A stretch of 64,000 nucleotides of DNA from Streptomyces sp. NBC_00259 (GTDB lineage Bacteria > Actinomycetota > Actinomycetes > Streptomycetales > Streptomycetaceae), in assembly GCF_036181745.1 (NCBI RefSeq), contig NZ_CP108080.1, positions 7,071,501 to 7,135,500 of the forward strand. The letters run 5' to 3'. The translations under genes were made by a program, and so were the position numbers. Within the stretch, counting starts at the first letter, position 1, and every line of letters begins with the position of its first letter. Below the pieces are notes generated by a model, which worked only from the letters and a program-made list of their open reading frames with translations, ran no database searches and had not been told where the DNA came from. Positions 43,363-51,515 of this stretch are shown piece after piece.

Positions 43363-44592
43363 GTGCGCAGTGATGGCGGGCCGCCCCGGCGCCCGGGTTA
43401 TCTCGCGGCGGCCGCCGTGTTCGCGATCGGCATGGCCGGGACGACCCTGCCCACCCCCCTGTACGGCCTCTACCAGCAGGAGATCGGCTTCTCCGAGCTG
43501 GTCGTCACGCTGGTGTTCGCCGTCTACGCCCTCGCCGTCATCACCGTGCTCCTGGTGGCCGGCAACTACTCCGACGACGTGGGCCGAAGGCCCGTGCTCC
43601 TGGCCGCCATGGCCTTCTCCGCCGCGAGCGCGGGCTGCTTTCTGCTGGAGCGCGGTCTGCCCCTGCTCTTCGCGGGACGACTGCTCTCGGGTGTCGCCGC
43701 CGGGCTGCTGAGCGGTGCGGCGACGGCGGCCGTCATCGAACTCGCCCGCCCGGGACGCAAAGCGCGCGCCGGGTTCGCCGCCACCGCCGCGAACATGGGC
43801 GGCCTCGGCTGCGGACCACTGCTGTCCGGCCTGCTCGCGCAGTACGCGCCCCGGCCGTTGACGCTGGTCTTCTGGGTGCATCTGGGACTGATCGCGGTGG
43901 GGTGCCTGATCACCTGGTCGCTGCCGGAGACCGTCGAGCACCCGAAGAGGTGGCCACCGCTGAGGCCGCAGGGCGTCAGCGTGCCCGACGAGGTCAAGGG
44001 CGTGTTCGTGCCCGCATCGGTCGCGGCCTTCGCCGGCTTCGCGCTGCTGGGGCTGTTCACCGCCGTGGCGCCGAGCTTCGTGGCGACGACCCTGGACGTG
44101 CACAACCTCGCCGTCACCGGCGCGGTCGTCTTCTCCGTGTTCCTCGCCTCGACGGCCGGACAGTCGCTGACCCCGATGGTCGGTGTCCGCCGGGCGCTCC
44201 CCGTAGGGTGCGGCCTGCTGGTCGTGGGACTCATGCTGGTGGCCTCGTCACTGATCGCCCAGTCGCTGCCCCTGCTCGTGGTGGGCGCCCTGTGCGGGGG
44301 AACGGGCCAGGGCCTCGCCTTCCGCGCGGCGCTCACCCTCATCGGCGACGCGGCCCCGGCACACCACCGGGGCGGGACCATCTCGGCGTTCTTCGTCGTC
44401 GCGTACACCGGTATCTCCCTGCCGGTCGTCGGCGTCGGCGCGATGGCCACCTGGCTCGGACTGCGCACGGCGGGGCTCGTCTTCTCCGTATGCGTGATGG
44501 TGATCGCCGCCTGCGCGGGCACCTACGCGGCCCTCCGCCCGCCCATGGAGCGCAGCACCGAACCCGCTGCCCGGGCAAGCGACTCGTTGTAG
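43363..44592 (+). CDS. MFS transporter
   Basis: Membrane transporter of 409 residues with twelve hydrophobic segments. MFS motif A-like NYSDDVGRRPVLLAAM follows helix 2. The ends fit drug or metabolite efflux proteins (TTLPTPLYGLYQQEIGFSEL). GTG 43363 is the first plausible start upstream of helix 1, but its ribosome binding site is weak and the start is uncertain. There is no adjacent regulator. Confidence 0.85.
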   Translation: MRSDGGPPRRPGYLAAAAVFAIGMAGTTLPTPLYGLYQQEIGFSELVVTLVFAVYALAVITVLLVAGNYSDDVGRRPVLLAAMAFSAASAGCFLLERGLPLLFAGRLLSGVAAGLLSGAATAAVIELARPGRKARAGFAATAANMGGLGCGPLLSGLLAQYAPRPLTLVFWVHLGLIAVGCLITWSLPETVEHPKRWPPLRPQGVSVPDEVKGVFVPASVAAFAGFALLGLFTAVAPSFVATTLDVHNLAVTGAVVFSVFLASTAGQSLTPMVGVRRALPVGCGLLVVGLMLVASSLIAQSLPLLVVGALCGGTGQGLAFRAALTLIGDAAPAHHRGGTISAFFVVAYTGISLPVVGVGAMATWLGLRTAGLVFSVCVMVIAACAGTYAALRPPMERSTEPAARASDSL

Positions 44593-44595
44593 GCT
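44579..44595 (+). repeat. 17-base direct repeat, copy 1 (partner at 45987-46003)
   Basis: GCGACTCGTTGTAGGCT spans the end of the MFS gene and recurs exactly at 45987-46003, 65 bases upstream of panD. Both copies are followed by CNGAGA-like sequence. TAGGCT fits a -10 box, so these may be matching promoter parts. Confidence 0.6.
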
Positions 44596-44709
44596 GCGGA
44601 GAAGATCGGTGCAGCACGGCGACCTGGGTTCGAGCGGCAGCCTTCGCGCCCCCGAGGACCCGGGGCGCGACGGGACGCACACCGATCCGGGACGGAACGG
44701 GGACGCCCG

Positions 44710-45249
44710 ATGGCGCGGACACTTCAGTGCTTCCGATGGAAGCGCGTCGTCCTCCCCGTCGGCGTGGTGGCCGCGCTCTGTCTGACCGGCCCGGTCCTCG
44801 CCGCCTGCTCCGGCGCGGCCGAGTCCGGTACGGCCGACAGGACCGGCGAAGTGCCCGGATGGGACGACAAGGCCACCCCTGCGACGGTCAGCCGGCAGAT
44901 GAACATCGACTTTCCGTCCAAGGCCGCCGACATACGGGCGGCACATCAGAACGGGCTCCAGGATGACGGGCTGCTGCTGGCCTTCACCCTCCCCACCTCC
45001 GGTGTGAACGCCTTCGTGGAGCAGCTCCGGCCCGAGGGTGGGTTGAGGCAGCGCGACGAGCCCCGCAAGAGCGTCGCGAAGCCCATGACCCCCTTCTCTC
45101 ACCTCGGACTCCCGGAACCCGAGTCGTTGCCGGACGTCCAGGAAGGGCAGGTCTGTGCCCCCTGCAGCGGAGACTTGAACTCCCTGGCGATCGCGGTGCA
45201 CAGGCTGGACGACAGCGAGAGCCGGGTCTACCTCAGGGCAGTCGACTGA
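44710..45249 (+). CDS. Lipoprotein of unknown function
   Basis: Protein of 179 residues with a lipoprotein signal: basic start, hydrophobic VVLPVGVVAALCLTGPVLAAC and lipobox LAAC near residue 32. Two further cysteines lie near the end (QVCAPCSGDLNS). The fold is not recognised. It sits between an MFS gene and a DUF6193-like gene with no clear operon. Confidence 0.75.
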   Translation: MARTLQCFRWKRVVLPVGVVAALCLTGPVLAACSGAAESGTADRTGEVPGWDDKATPATVSRQMNIDFPSKAADIRAAHQNGLQDDGLLLAFTLPTSGVNAFVEQLRPEGGLRQRDEPRKSVAKPMTPFSHLGLPEPESLPDVQEGQVCAPCSGDLNSLAIAVHRLDDSESRVYLRAVD

Positions 45250-45441
45250 CGAGAACATTCGGCGGCCGGCGGCTCTGCCCGGGGCTCCTGCTTCACATCA
45301 ACCACCCGGTCATTTCCGGAGGGTAAGGAGTGGCGACGTTCAACCGAGCGACCACCGCATTCCCGAGATCATGCCGGACTTGTCCAAACGTCCGGAGAAT
45401 CCGAGAAACGAACGCCTCGATCATCCGAGGAACACCGACTG

Positions 45442-45813
45442 ATGGCCGACGACGAGAAGAGCCAGAACGCACAAGACATCGTGGTCGCGGAATGGGCGAC
45501 CGTTCTGGCCTACGGCCCGGAACGCGTCGACCCGATCGTGCCCCGCACCGCCTACGGCCATCCGGCCCTGCGCGAACCGTTCCCCATGGTCGGCCACGGC
45601 GTCCTCTACCTGAGCCGGTGCACCCAGTACCCGTGGACGCACGATGTGCCGACCGCTTTCCCGCACGTCGCCGGCGGCTACCGCGTCCGGCGCGAGTCCG
45701 ACCGCTCGCTGGTCGGCATGGCCGGGACCGTGGAAGAGGCCTACGAGTTGATCGCGGCCAACCTCCCCGAGGGCTGCGGCCCGGCAGTCGACGGCACTCC
45801 GGACGATCTGTGA
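45442..45813 (+). CDS. DUF6193-like protein
   Basis: Protein of 123 residues. The segment PRTAYGHPALREPFPMVGHG, SRCTQYPWTHDVP and EGCGPAVDGTPDDL resembles the C-terminal part of Streptomyces DUF6193 proteins, which are usually longer, so this may be a short form. ATG 45442 follows a weak upstream sequence. The start lies in a region (45250-45441) with a purine-rich GGAGGGTAAGGAG site at about 45320 but no convincing gene. Confidence 0.6.
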   Translation: MADDEKSQNAQDIVVAEWATVLAYGPERVDPIVPRTAYGHPALREPFPMVGHGVLYLSRCTQYPWTHDVPTAFPHVAGGYRVRRESDRSLVGMAGTVEEAYELIAANLPEGCGPAVDGTPDDL

Positions 45814-45986
45814 CGCGTGTTGGCCCGGGCATGTCGAACCCTGTCGGTGTGACTCCCGGGACACCTGAGCACCGCTGGAATCACAGGGGGCGGGAGAGCT
45901 GCTGTACCGCTCTGGCGATACGTCGGAAGAGTCGGTAGCCGGTCAGCTCCAGTCCTGAAAGATCTGGGGAGAGCCGACCGAAGAAG

Positions 45987-46003
45987 GCGACTCGTTGTAG
46001 GCT
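45987..46003 (+). promoter_or_regulatory. 17-base repeat copy 2, possible panD promoter element
   Basis: Identical to 44579-44595. TAGGCT at 45998-46003 may be the -10 box of panD, which starts 65 bases downstream. Confidence 0.5.
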
Positions 46004-46067
46004 CCAGAGATCGCCCTTGACCTGCAGAAAGCAGGCAGGGAGCTGCAGGCATTTCGGGAGTTTTGCC

Positions 46068-46502
46068 ATGTTTCGTACCATGTTCAAGTCCAAGATCCAC
46101 CGCGCCACCGTGACCCAGGCGGATCTCCACTACGTCGGATCCGTCACCGTCGACGCCGCACTGATGGAGGCCGCGGACCTGCTCCCCGGCGAACTCGTGC
46201 ACATCGTCGACATCGACAACGGGGCCCGGCTGGAGACCTACGTCATCGAGGGTGAACGCGGTTCCGGCGTCATCGGCATCAACGGTGCCGCCGCGCATCT
46301 CGTCCACCCCGGCGATCTGGTGATCCTCATCAGCTACGCCCAGGTCGACGACGCCGAGGCCCGCGCGCTGGTGCCGCGCGTCGTCCATGTCGACGAGCGC
46401 AACCGCATCGTCGAGCTGGGCTCGGACCCGTCGCGGCCCGTGCCCGGCAGCGGCACCGAGAGCAGCCCCCACGCCGTCCCGGCCGCCACCGCGGCGCACT
46501 GA
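46068..46502 (+). CDS. panD: Aspartate 1-decarboxylase
   Basis: Pyruvoyl enzyme of 144 residues that makes beta-alanine from aspartate for pantothenate and CoA. MFRTMFKSKIHRATVTQADL is the family start and the self-cleavage site is in YVGSVTVD (Gly24-Ser25). The C-terminal 25 residues are a Ser/Pro/Ala tail beyond the usual core. GGGAGTTTTGCC precedes the ATG. No other pan genes are in the window; the next gene is a GNAT protein. Confidence 0.95.
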   Translation: MFRTMFKSKIHRATVTQADLHYVGSVTVDAALMEAADLLPGELVHIVDIDNGARLETYVIEGERGSGVIGINGAAAHLVHPGDLVILISYAQVDDAEARALVPRVVHVDERNRIVELGSDPSRPVPGSGTESSPHAVPAATAAH

Positions 46503-46529
46503 CCCGAGAACTGACCCGAGGAGAACACG

Positions 46530-46871
46530 ATGGCCGATCCAGAGATCCGCGACGACCGGGAGAAGGGCCGCCTGGAGGCGTACGTGGACGGCATGTTCGC
46601 CGGTCACGTCGCGTACTTCACGCTGGACTTCGATCCGGCCGCGCTCGTCCCGGTCCACACCATCGTGGAGCCGATGTTCGAGGGCAAGGGCGTCGCGAGC
46701 TCGCTCGTCCGCTCGTTCTACGCGATGGCCGCCCGCGAGGGTGTGCCCGTCGTGCCGCTCTGCCCGTACGCGGCCAAGTGGGCCCAGCGCCATCCCGACG
46801 AGGCACCGGTGCCTCCGGCCGAGCTGGTGCAGGAGGCCGAGCGGCAGCTGACGAGGCACCCGGGACTGTGA
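46530..46871 (+). CDS. YjdJ-like GNAT acetyltransferase
   Basis: Protein of 113 residues, a minimal GNAT of the N-acetyltransferase DUF4865/Gcn5-related type. The CoA-binding segment is IVEPMFEGKGVASSLVRSFY and the following PLCPYAAKWAQRHPDEA is typical of the YjdJ/At1g77540-like group. GAGGAG lies before ATG 46530. It is 27 bases after panD, so co-transcription is likely. Confidence 0.85.
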   Translation: MADPEIRDDREKGRLEAYVDGMFAGHVAYFTLDFDPAALVPVHTIVEPMFEGKGVASSLVRSFYAMAAREGVPVVPLCPYAAKWAQRHPDEAPVPPAELVQEAERQLTRHPGL

Positions 46872-46877
46872 CGGACC

Positions 46878-46921
46878 GGTGCGGGCCCGGGGTGCCACCG
46901 GCCCCGGGCCGGGCCCGCACC
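46878..46921 (+). terminator. Terminator after the panD-GNAT pair
   Basis: GGTGCGGGCCCGG (46878-46890) pairs perfectly with CCGGGCCCGCACC (46909-46921), directly after the GNAT stop codon. Confidence 0.85.
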
Positions 46922-47129
46922 TGCGCCGCCGCACACCCCGGCCGGTCCCTGCCCCCGTTTTCGACGCCGCGAGCGGCAGCGCCGGCGGCCTGCGGTGGCG
47001 GCCCCCGGTGGAAACGGCCGCCGTCCCATGACTGGACCCGGCACGCGGGGGCACCCGCATCGTTGGACCCTGGAATCCGGAGCCGTACGGCCCCGGATGT
47101 GCGGCCCCACCGAACCGGGAGAGTCCGTC

Positions 47130-47372
47130 ATGACGCAACCACCGCCCCCCGACCCCGTACCACCCGCACCCACCCCGCCGCCAGGTCCGGGACCCACCCC
47201 GCCGCCGGAACCGGGACCCGGACCGGGACCGGGACCTGGGCCGGAACCAGGACCCGCGCCCGGGCCCGTGCCCCCGCCACAGCCGCCGCCCGGCCCCGCA
47301 CCCGACCCGATCCCGAAGCCCCCGGGACCCGACCCGGTGCCCGAGCCCGAGCCGCCCGGCCCGATGAGCTGA
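47130..47372 (+). CDS. Small Pro/Gly-rich low-complexity protein
   Basis: Protein of 80 residues in which Pro and Gly dominate (PPPGPGPTPPPEPGPGPGPG and PPPQPPPGPAPDPIPKPPGP). GGGAGAGTCCGTC precedes the ATG, and a clean strand-specific reading frame with a stop after GPMS supports it. There is no signal peptide. It is unlike a domain and would form a disordered polyproline chain. Function is unknown; convergent with gnd. Confidence 0.55.
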   Translation: MTQPPPPDPVPPAPTPPPGPGPTPPPEPGPGPGPGPGPEPGPAPGPVPPPQPPPGPAPDPIPKPPGPDPVPEPEPPGPMS

Positions 47373-47411
47373 GCGGACCCGGCCCTTCGGGCGAGGCGGC
47401 CCCGTACCGGG

Positions 47412-48854
47412 TCAGTCGGTGCGCACCTCCGACCGGTCGCCGCCCCACAGCGTGTGGAACGACCCGTCACGGTCGGTGCGCCGGTAGGTGTGCGCACCGA
47501 AGAAGTCGCGCTGCCCCTGGGTGAGCGCTGCCGGCAGCCGGCGCGCCCGCAGAGCGTCGTAGTACGCGAGCGCCGCCGAGAAGCCCGGAGTCGGTACGCC
47601 CTGCCGCGCCGCCGCCGCGACCACGCCGCGCCAGTCGTCCTGGGCCGACCCGATCTCCTCGGCGAACTGCTTGTCGGACAGTAGGCTCGGCAGGTTCGGC
47701 TGTGCGTCGTACGCGGCGCGGATCCGGTCCAGGAATGCGGCGCGGATGATGCATCCCGCCCGCCAGATCGACGCGACCGCGCCCAGGTCGATGCTCCAGT
47801 CGTAGGCGTCGCTGCCCGCCTGGATGTGGTGGAAGCCCTGGGTGTACGACACGATCTTCGACGCGTACAGGGCCTGCTCGACCTGGTCCGCGAAGTGCGC
47901 GGCGTCCTTCTCGCCGAGCGGCTGCGGCACCGGCCCCGGCAGGGCGTGCGAGGCCTCGCGCAGGTCGGCGTGCCCGGAGAGCGAGCGGGCGAAGACCGCC
48001 TCGGCGATACCGGAGACGGGAACCCCCAGGTCCAGCGCGATCTGCACGGTCCAGCGACCGGTGCCCTTCTGCTCGGCGCGGTCGGCGACGATGTCGATGA
48101 ACGGCTTGCCGGTCGCCGCGTCCTTGTGCGCCAGCACTTCGGCCGTGATCTCGATCAGATAGGAGTCGAGCCGTCCCGTGTTCCAGCCGCGGAACGTCTC
48201 GGCGATCTTCTCGGGCGAGTAACCGGCGACCGAGCGCAGCAGGTGGTATGCCTCGGCGATGAGCTGCATGTCCGCGTACTCGATGCCGTTGTGCACCATC
48301 TTCACGAAGTGGCCCGCGCCGTCCGGGCCGATGTGCGTGGTGCAGGGCGTGCCGTCCGGCGCCTTCGCGGCGATCTTCTCCAGCAGCGGGCCGAGCGAGG
48401 CGTAGGACTCCTCGGAGCCGCCCGGCATGATGCTCGGCCCGTGCAGCGCGCCCTCCTCACCGCCGGAGATGCCCACGCCCACGAAGTGGATGCCGCGCTC
48501 GCGCAGGTCGTGTTCGCGGCGCCGGGTGTCGGCGAAGTGCGCGTTGCCGCCGTCGATGATGACGTCACCGGGTTCGAGCAGCGGCGCGAACTCCTCGATC
48601 ACCGCGTCCGTGGGATCGCCCGCCTTGACCATGATCACCAGGCGGCGCGGCCGCTCCAGCGCGGCCACGAACTCCTCGGCGCTCTCGGCGGGGACGAAGG
48701 ACCCTTCGTCGCCGAAGGCCTCGACGAGTTCGCGGGTGCGGGCGCTGGTCCGGTTGTGCAGGGCCACCGTGAATCCGTTGCGCGCGAAATTACGGGCGAG
48801 ATTGCGGCCCATCACCGCGAGCCCGGTGACGCCGATCTGGGCGGTACCACTCAT
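47412..48854 (-). CDS. gnd: 6-phosphogluconate dehydrogenase, decarboxylating
   Basis: Enzyme of 480 residues, full length for the 470-480 residue class. It carries out the oxidative decarboxylation of 6-phosphogluconate to ribulose 5-phosphate with NADP in the pentose phosphate pathway. It has the Rossmann start QIGVTGLAVMGRNLARNFAR, substrate-binding GVGISGGEEGALHGPSIMPG (IMPGG), catalytic Lys in GAGHFVKMVHNGIEY and the C-terminal GGDRSEVRTD end. ATG 48854 is used. It is monocistronic, with gene order unrelated to the neighbouring wall hydrolase. Confidence 0.97.
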   Translation of the reverse strand: MSGTAQIGVTGLAVMGRNLARNFARNGFTVALHNRTSARTRELVEAFGDEGSFVPAESAEEFVAALERPRRLVIMVKAGDPTDAVIEEFAPLLEPGDVIIDGGNAHFADTRRREHDLRERGIHFVGVGISGGEEGALHGPSIMPGGSEESYASLGPLLEKIAAKAPDGTPCTTHIGPDGAGHFVKMVHNGIEYADMQLIAEAYHLLRSVAGYSPEKIAETFRGWNTGRLDSYLIEITAEVLAHKDAATGKPFIDIVADRAEQKGTGRWTVQIALDLGVPVSGIAEAVFARSLSGHADLREASHALPGPVPQPLGEKDAAHFADQVEQALYASKIVSYTQGFHHIQAGSDAYDWSIDLGAVASIWRAGCIIRAAFLDRIRAAYDAQPNLPSLLSDKQFAEEIGSAQDDWRGVVAAAARQGVPTPGFSAALAYYDALRARRLPAALTQGQRDFFGAHTYRRTDRDGSFHTLWGGDRSEVRTD

Positions 48855-49099
48855 GCGTGTGCTCCTGGAGTACGTCGAATACGTCGAGTCCGTCGGAAGT
48901 GCGCCCCCGTGGCCAGTATGGATACGCGGGACGGGAGTGCGGCGTTCATGAGAGGCCAAGTCGCTCAAGGGGCGCATCATTCCCCGAATTCCTCCGAACG
49001 GCGGCCCGCCGTTGCGCCGTGGCGCCTGACGCACCCCCTTGTCATGCCGTGTTCCGAGCCCATAGCTTGGGCGGCTGCCGAGGTGTTCAAGGGGGACTC

Positions 49100-50368
49100 A
49101 TGGCCGTTCGTGGACGACACCGCCGCTACCAGCCGAGCCGTATCAACCGGGCCTCGCTCACCGTCACGGCGGGCGGCGCGGGCATGGCACTGCCGCTGAT
49201 CGGCGCGGGCGTGGCGAACGCGGCCTCCGAGGACGTCTGGGAGAAGGTCGCGGCCTGCGAGTCCACCGGCAGGTGGCACATCAACACCGGCAACGGCCAT
49301 TTCGGCGGGCTGCAGTTCAGCCAGTCCACCTGGGAGGGGTACGGCGGTACGGCCTACGCCCCCCGCGCCGACCTCGCCACCAGGGACCAGCAGATCGCGA
49401 TCGCCGAGAGGGTGCTCAAGGGGCAGGGGCCGCGCGCCTGGCCGACCTGTTCCTTACGCGCGGGGCTCACCCGGGGCGGTGACACGCCCGACGCCTCACA
49501 GGTGCGGCAGCGCGAGCCGGGTACCGCCCCCGTCAAGCGGACCGTGCAGGCGGCGACGCCGACCACCGTGCCCACCCAGCGCGAGAGCTACACGGTGGCG
49601 CGGGGCGACTCGCTCTCCGGCATCGCCGACTCCCAGCAGGTCCGGGGCGGCTGGCAGGCGCTCTACGAAGCCAACCGGAAGGTCGTCGGCGACGACCCCG
49701 ATCTCATCCTCCCGGGCCAGCGGCTCGTCCTGCGCGTCACCGCGCCCCGTCCGGCGGCGCCCGGCCGGCAGGAGGCACAGCCGAAGCCCGAGCGGCGCAA
49801 GCCGCAGGCGAAACCGGAGCCTGTGCACCAGGCGAAGCCGAAGCCGAAGCCGAAGCCCAAGTCCGAGCCCCGGCAGGAACAGCGGCAGAAGGAACAGCGG
49901 CAGAAGGAACAGCGGCAGAAGGAACAGCGCGGGCAGGAGCGCACCGACCGGTCCAAGCACACGGCGGGCTTCAGCGCGCCCGTGGCCGCGGGCGCCGGCA
50001 CTCCGTACGGCAAGGCCGGTTCGTCCTGGTCGAGCGGCTACCACACGGGCGTGGACTTTCCCGTGCCCACCGGCACATCGGTGAAGGCCGTCGCCAACGG
50101 CCGGGTCGTCTCGGCCGGCTGGGCGGGGGCGTACGGCTATCAGATCGTCATCCGGCACGAGGACGGCAGGTACAGCCAGTACGCGCATCTGTCGGCGCTC
50201 ACCGTCCGCGAGGGACAGCGGGTCAACAGCGGCCAGCGGATCGCCCGTTCAGGATCCACCGGCAACAGCACCGGACCGCACCTCCACTTCGAGGTGCGCA
50301 CGGGCCCGGGGTACGGCTCCGACATCGACCCGCTCGCGTACCTCCGCTCCGGCGGGGTCGGGATCTGA
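49100..50368 (+). CDS. Rpf-LysM-M23 peptidoglycan hydrolase
   Basis: Secreted protein of 422 residues that joins a resuscitation-promoting-factor muralytic domain (about 43-115; VWEKVAACESTGRWHINTGN, GGLQFSQSTWEGYGG with catalytic Glu in ACEST), a LysM domain (about 165-215, YTVARGDSLSGIA), a linker with KPKPKPKP and three QRQKEQ repeats, and a C-terminal M23/LytM peptidase (HTGVDFPVPTGTS, HEDGRYSQYAHL, GPHLHFEV). Signal peptide ends near VANAAS. Codon 119 is TTA (49454-49456), so translation may need the bldA tRNA. GGGGGACTC precedes the ATG. Confidence 0.92.
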   Translation: MAVRGRHRRYQPSRINRASLTVTAGGAGMALPLIGAGVANAASEDVWEKVAACESTGRWHINTGNGHFGGLQFSQSTWEGYGGTAYAPRADLATRDQQIAIAERVLKGQGPRAWPTCSLRAGLTRGGDTPDASQVRQREPGTAPVKRTVQAATPTTVPTQRESYTVARGDSLSGIADSQQVRGGWQALYEANRKVVGDDPDLILPGQRLVLRVTAPRPAAPGRQEAQPKPERRKPQAKPEPVHQAKPKPKPKPKSEPRQEQRQKEQRQKEQRQKEQRGQERTDRSKHTAGFSAPVAAGAGTPYGKAGSSWSSGYHTGVDFPVPTGTSVKAVANGRVVSAGWAGAYGYQIVIRHEDGRYSQYAHLSALTVREGQRVNSGQRIARSGSTGNSTGPHLHFEVRTGPGYGSDIDPLAYLRSGGVGI

Positions 50369-51277
50369 CACGGGTCCGGGCTCCGGCCCGGCCGCCGTGG
50401 GGTGGCGCCGCCCCGTGAGCAGGAGGAGCCCCGCGGCCGCCACGACGGCGCAGACGACGGCGAGCGCGGTGCCGCCCGGCCCGTAGCGGAACCGTTCGCC
50501 GAAGAGCAGGACGCCGACCGCGGCGGCGACCACCGGGTTCACGACCGTCACGGTCGCCAGGGGTGCGGCGAGCCCCGCGCCTTGGTAGGACGCCTGCGAC
50601 AGGAGCAGCCCGGCCGCGGCCGTCACCGCGATCATCAGCAGCCCGGGCAGCACACCGGGAAGCAGCCCGACCGGCGAGCGGACCGTCAGTTCGGTCAGGT
50701 CCGTCAGGTCTGTCATGCCTGCCTGGCCCGGCAGTTCCTCGGCGACGATCTTGGTGAACACCGAAGCGACGCCGAAGGCCACCCCCGCGCCGCCCGCCAG
50801 GGCCACCCCGCGCACCGCGGGCCGCCGCGCCCGCCGTGCCACGACGAACAGCGCGGCGATCGCCGTGAACGCCACCGCGGCCAGCGCCAGCCGTTCCCCG
50901 CCGTCCGGCGCCCGGGACTCCCCGGTCTCCGTCAGCGCCAGCAGACCGGCGAGCCCCGCCGTGGCGAGACCCGCGCCCCGCCAGGTGCCCGCCGCCGCCC
51001 TGCGCCCTGTGAAGAGGGCGGCCATGGGCAGGGCGAACACGACGGTCAGCGCGCCGAGCGGCTGCACCAGACTCAACGGCCCGTACGCCAGCGCGGCCAC
51101 GTGCAGCAGCCCGCCCGCGCCGTTCAGGCCGAGAGCCGCCCACCACCCGGCACTGCGCACCGGCGCGTACGACCCGTCGGAGTCACCCGCGGCGACCCGC
51201 TCCTGCACGATCGCCGCGGCCGCGTAGGCGACCGCGGAGACCAGGGACAGCAGCACGGCCGGCGCGAGGGAGCTCAT
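50249..51277 (-). CDS. EamA/DMT-type membrane transporter
   Basis: Membrane protein of 342 residues with about ten hydrophobic segments (AVLLSLVSAVAYAAAAIVQE, GGLLHVAALAYGPLSLVQPL, AGLAAPLATVTVVNPVVAAA). The last 45 residues are an extra polar tail read antisense through the end of the wall-hydrolase gene, with a 120-base overlap of convergent genes; no earlier stop exists. The start at 51277 follows the acidic/polar frame of a longer open frame. Substrate is unknown. Confidence 0.82.
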   Translation of the reverse strand: MSSLAPAVLLSLVSAVAYAAAAIVQERVAAGDSDGSYAPVRSAGWWAALGLNGAGGLLHVAALAYGPLSLVQPLGALTVVFALPMAALFTGRRAAAGTWRGAGLATAGLAGLLALTETGESRAPDGGERLALAAVAFTAIAALFVVARRARRPAVRGVALAGGAGVAFGVASVFTKIVAEELPGQAGMTDLTDLTELTVRSPVGLLPGVLPGLLMIAVTAAAGLLLSQASYQGAGLAAPLATVTVVNPVVAAAVGVLLFGERFRYGPGGTALAVVCAVVAAAGLLLLTGRRHPTAAGPEPGPVSDPDPAGAEVRERVDVGAVPRARAHLEVEVRSGAVAGGS

Positions 51278-51455
51278 GGCAGACACGATCTCCCCGGCGG
51301 GCCGCTCCCGTCGTCGTCCTTGAGCAGGCACTTCGGTGTACTGCCGACGGAGTACGGGAGTACGCGCGGGGCACCGCCCGGCGGCCTCGCCGGGCCACCT
51401 GGCAAGGTGACGGTGAGCGGTCCCGGGCGGGATGCGCTCCTGACCGACGCGACAG

Positions 51456-51504
51456 CGATCATCGACCGAAACCGATCACCGATCGAAACCGATCATCGAC
51501 CGAA
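51456..51504. repeat. Direct repeats upstream of the FhuF-like gene
   Basis: CGATCATCGACCGAA occurs at 51456-51470 and 51490-51504, with GATCACCGATCGAAACC between them. The repeated GATCG/GAAACCGATCA pattern sits 12-60 bases before the start codon and could be an operator. Confidence 0.6.
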
Positions 51505-51515
51505 CCGGGGGAGAA

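Noticed and set aside
45330..45441. Small gene starting GTG at 45330 after GGAGGGTAAGGA
   Set aside because: The ribosome binding site is good, but the frame runs on through the DUF6193-like gene with no recognisable protein; the evidence is not sufficient.
48857..49099. ydaO/c-di-AMP riboswitch before the Rpf-type gene
   Set aside because: Known before some Streptomyces rpf genes, but the conserved core sequences were not found here.
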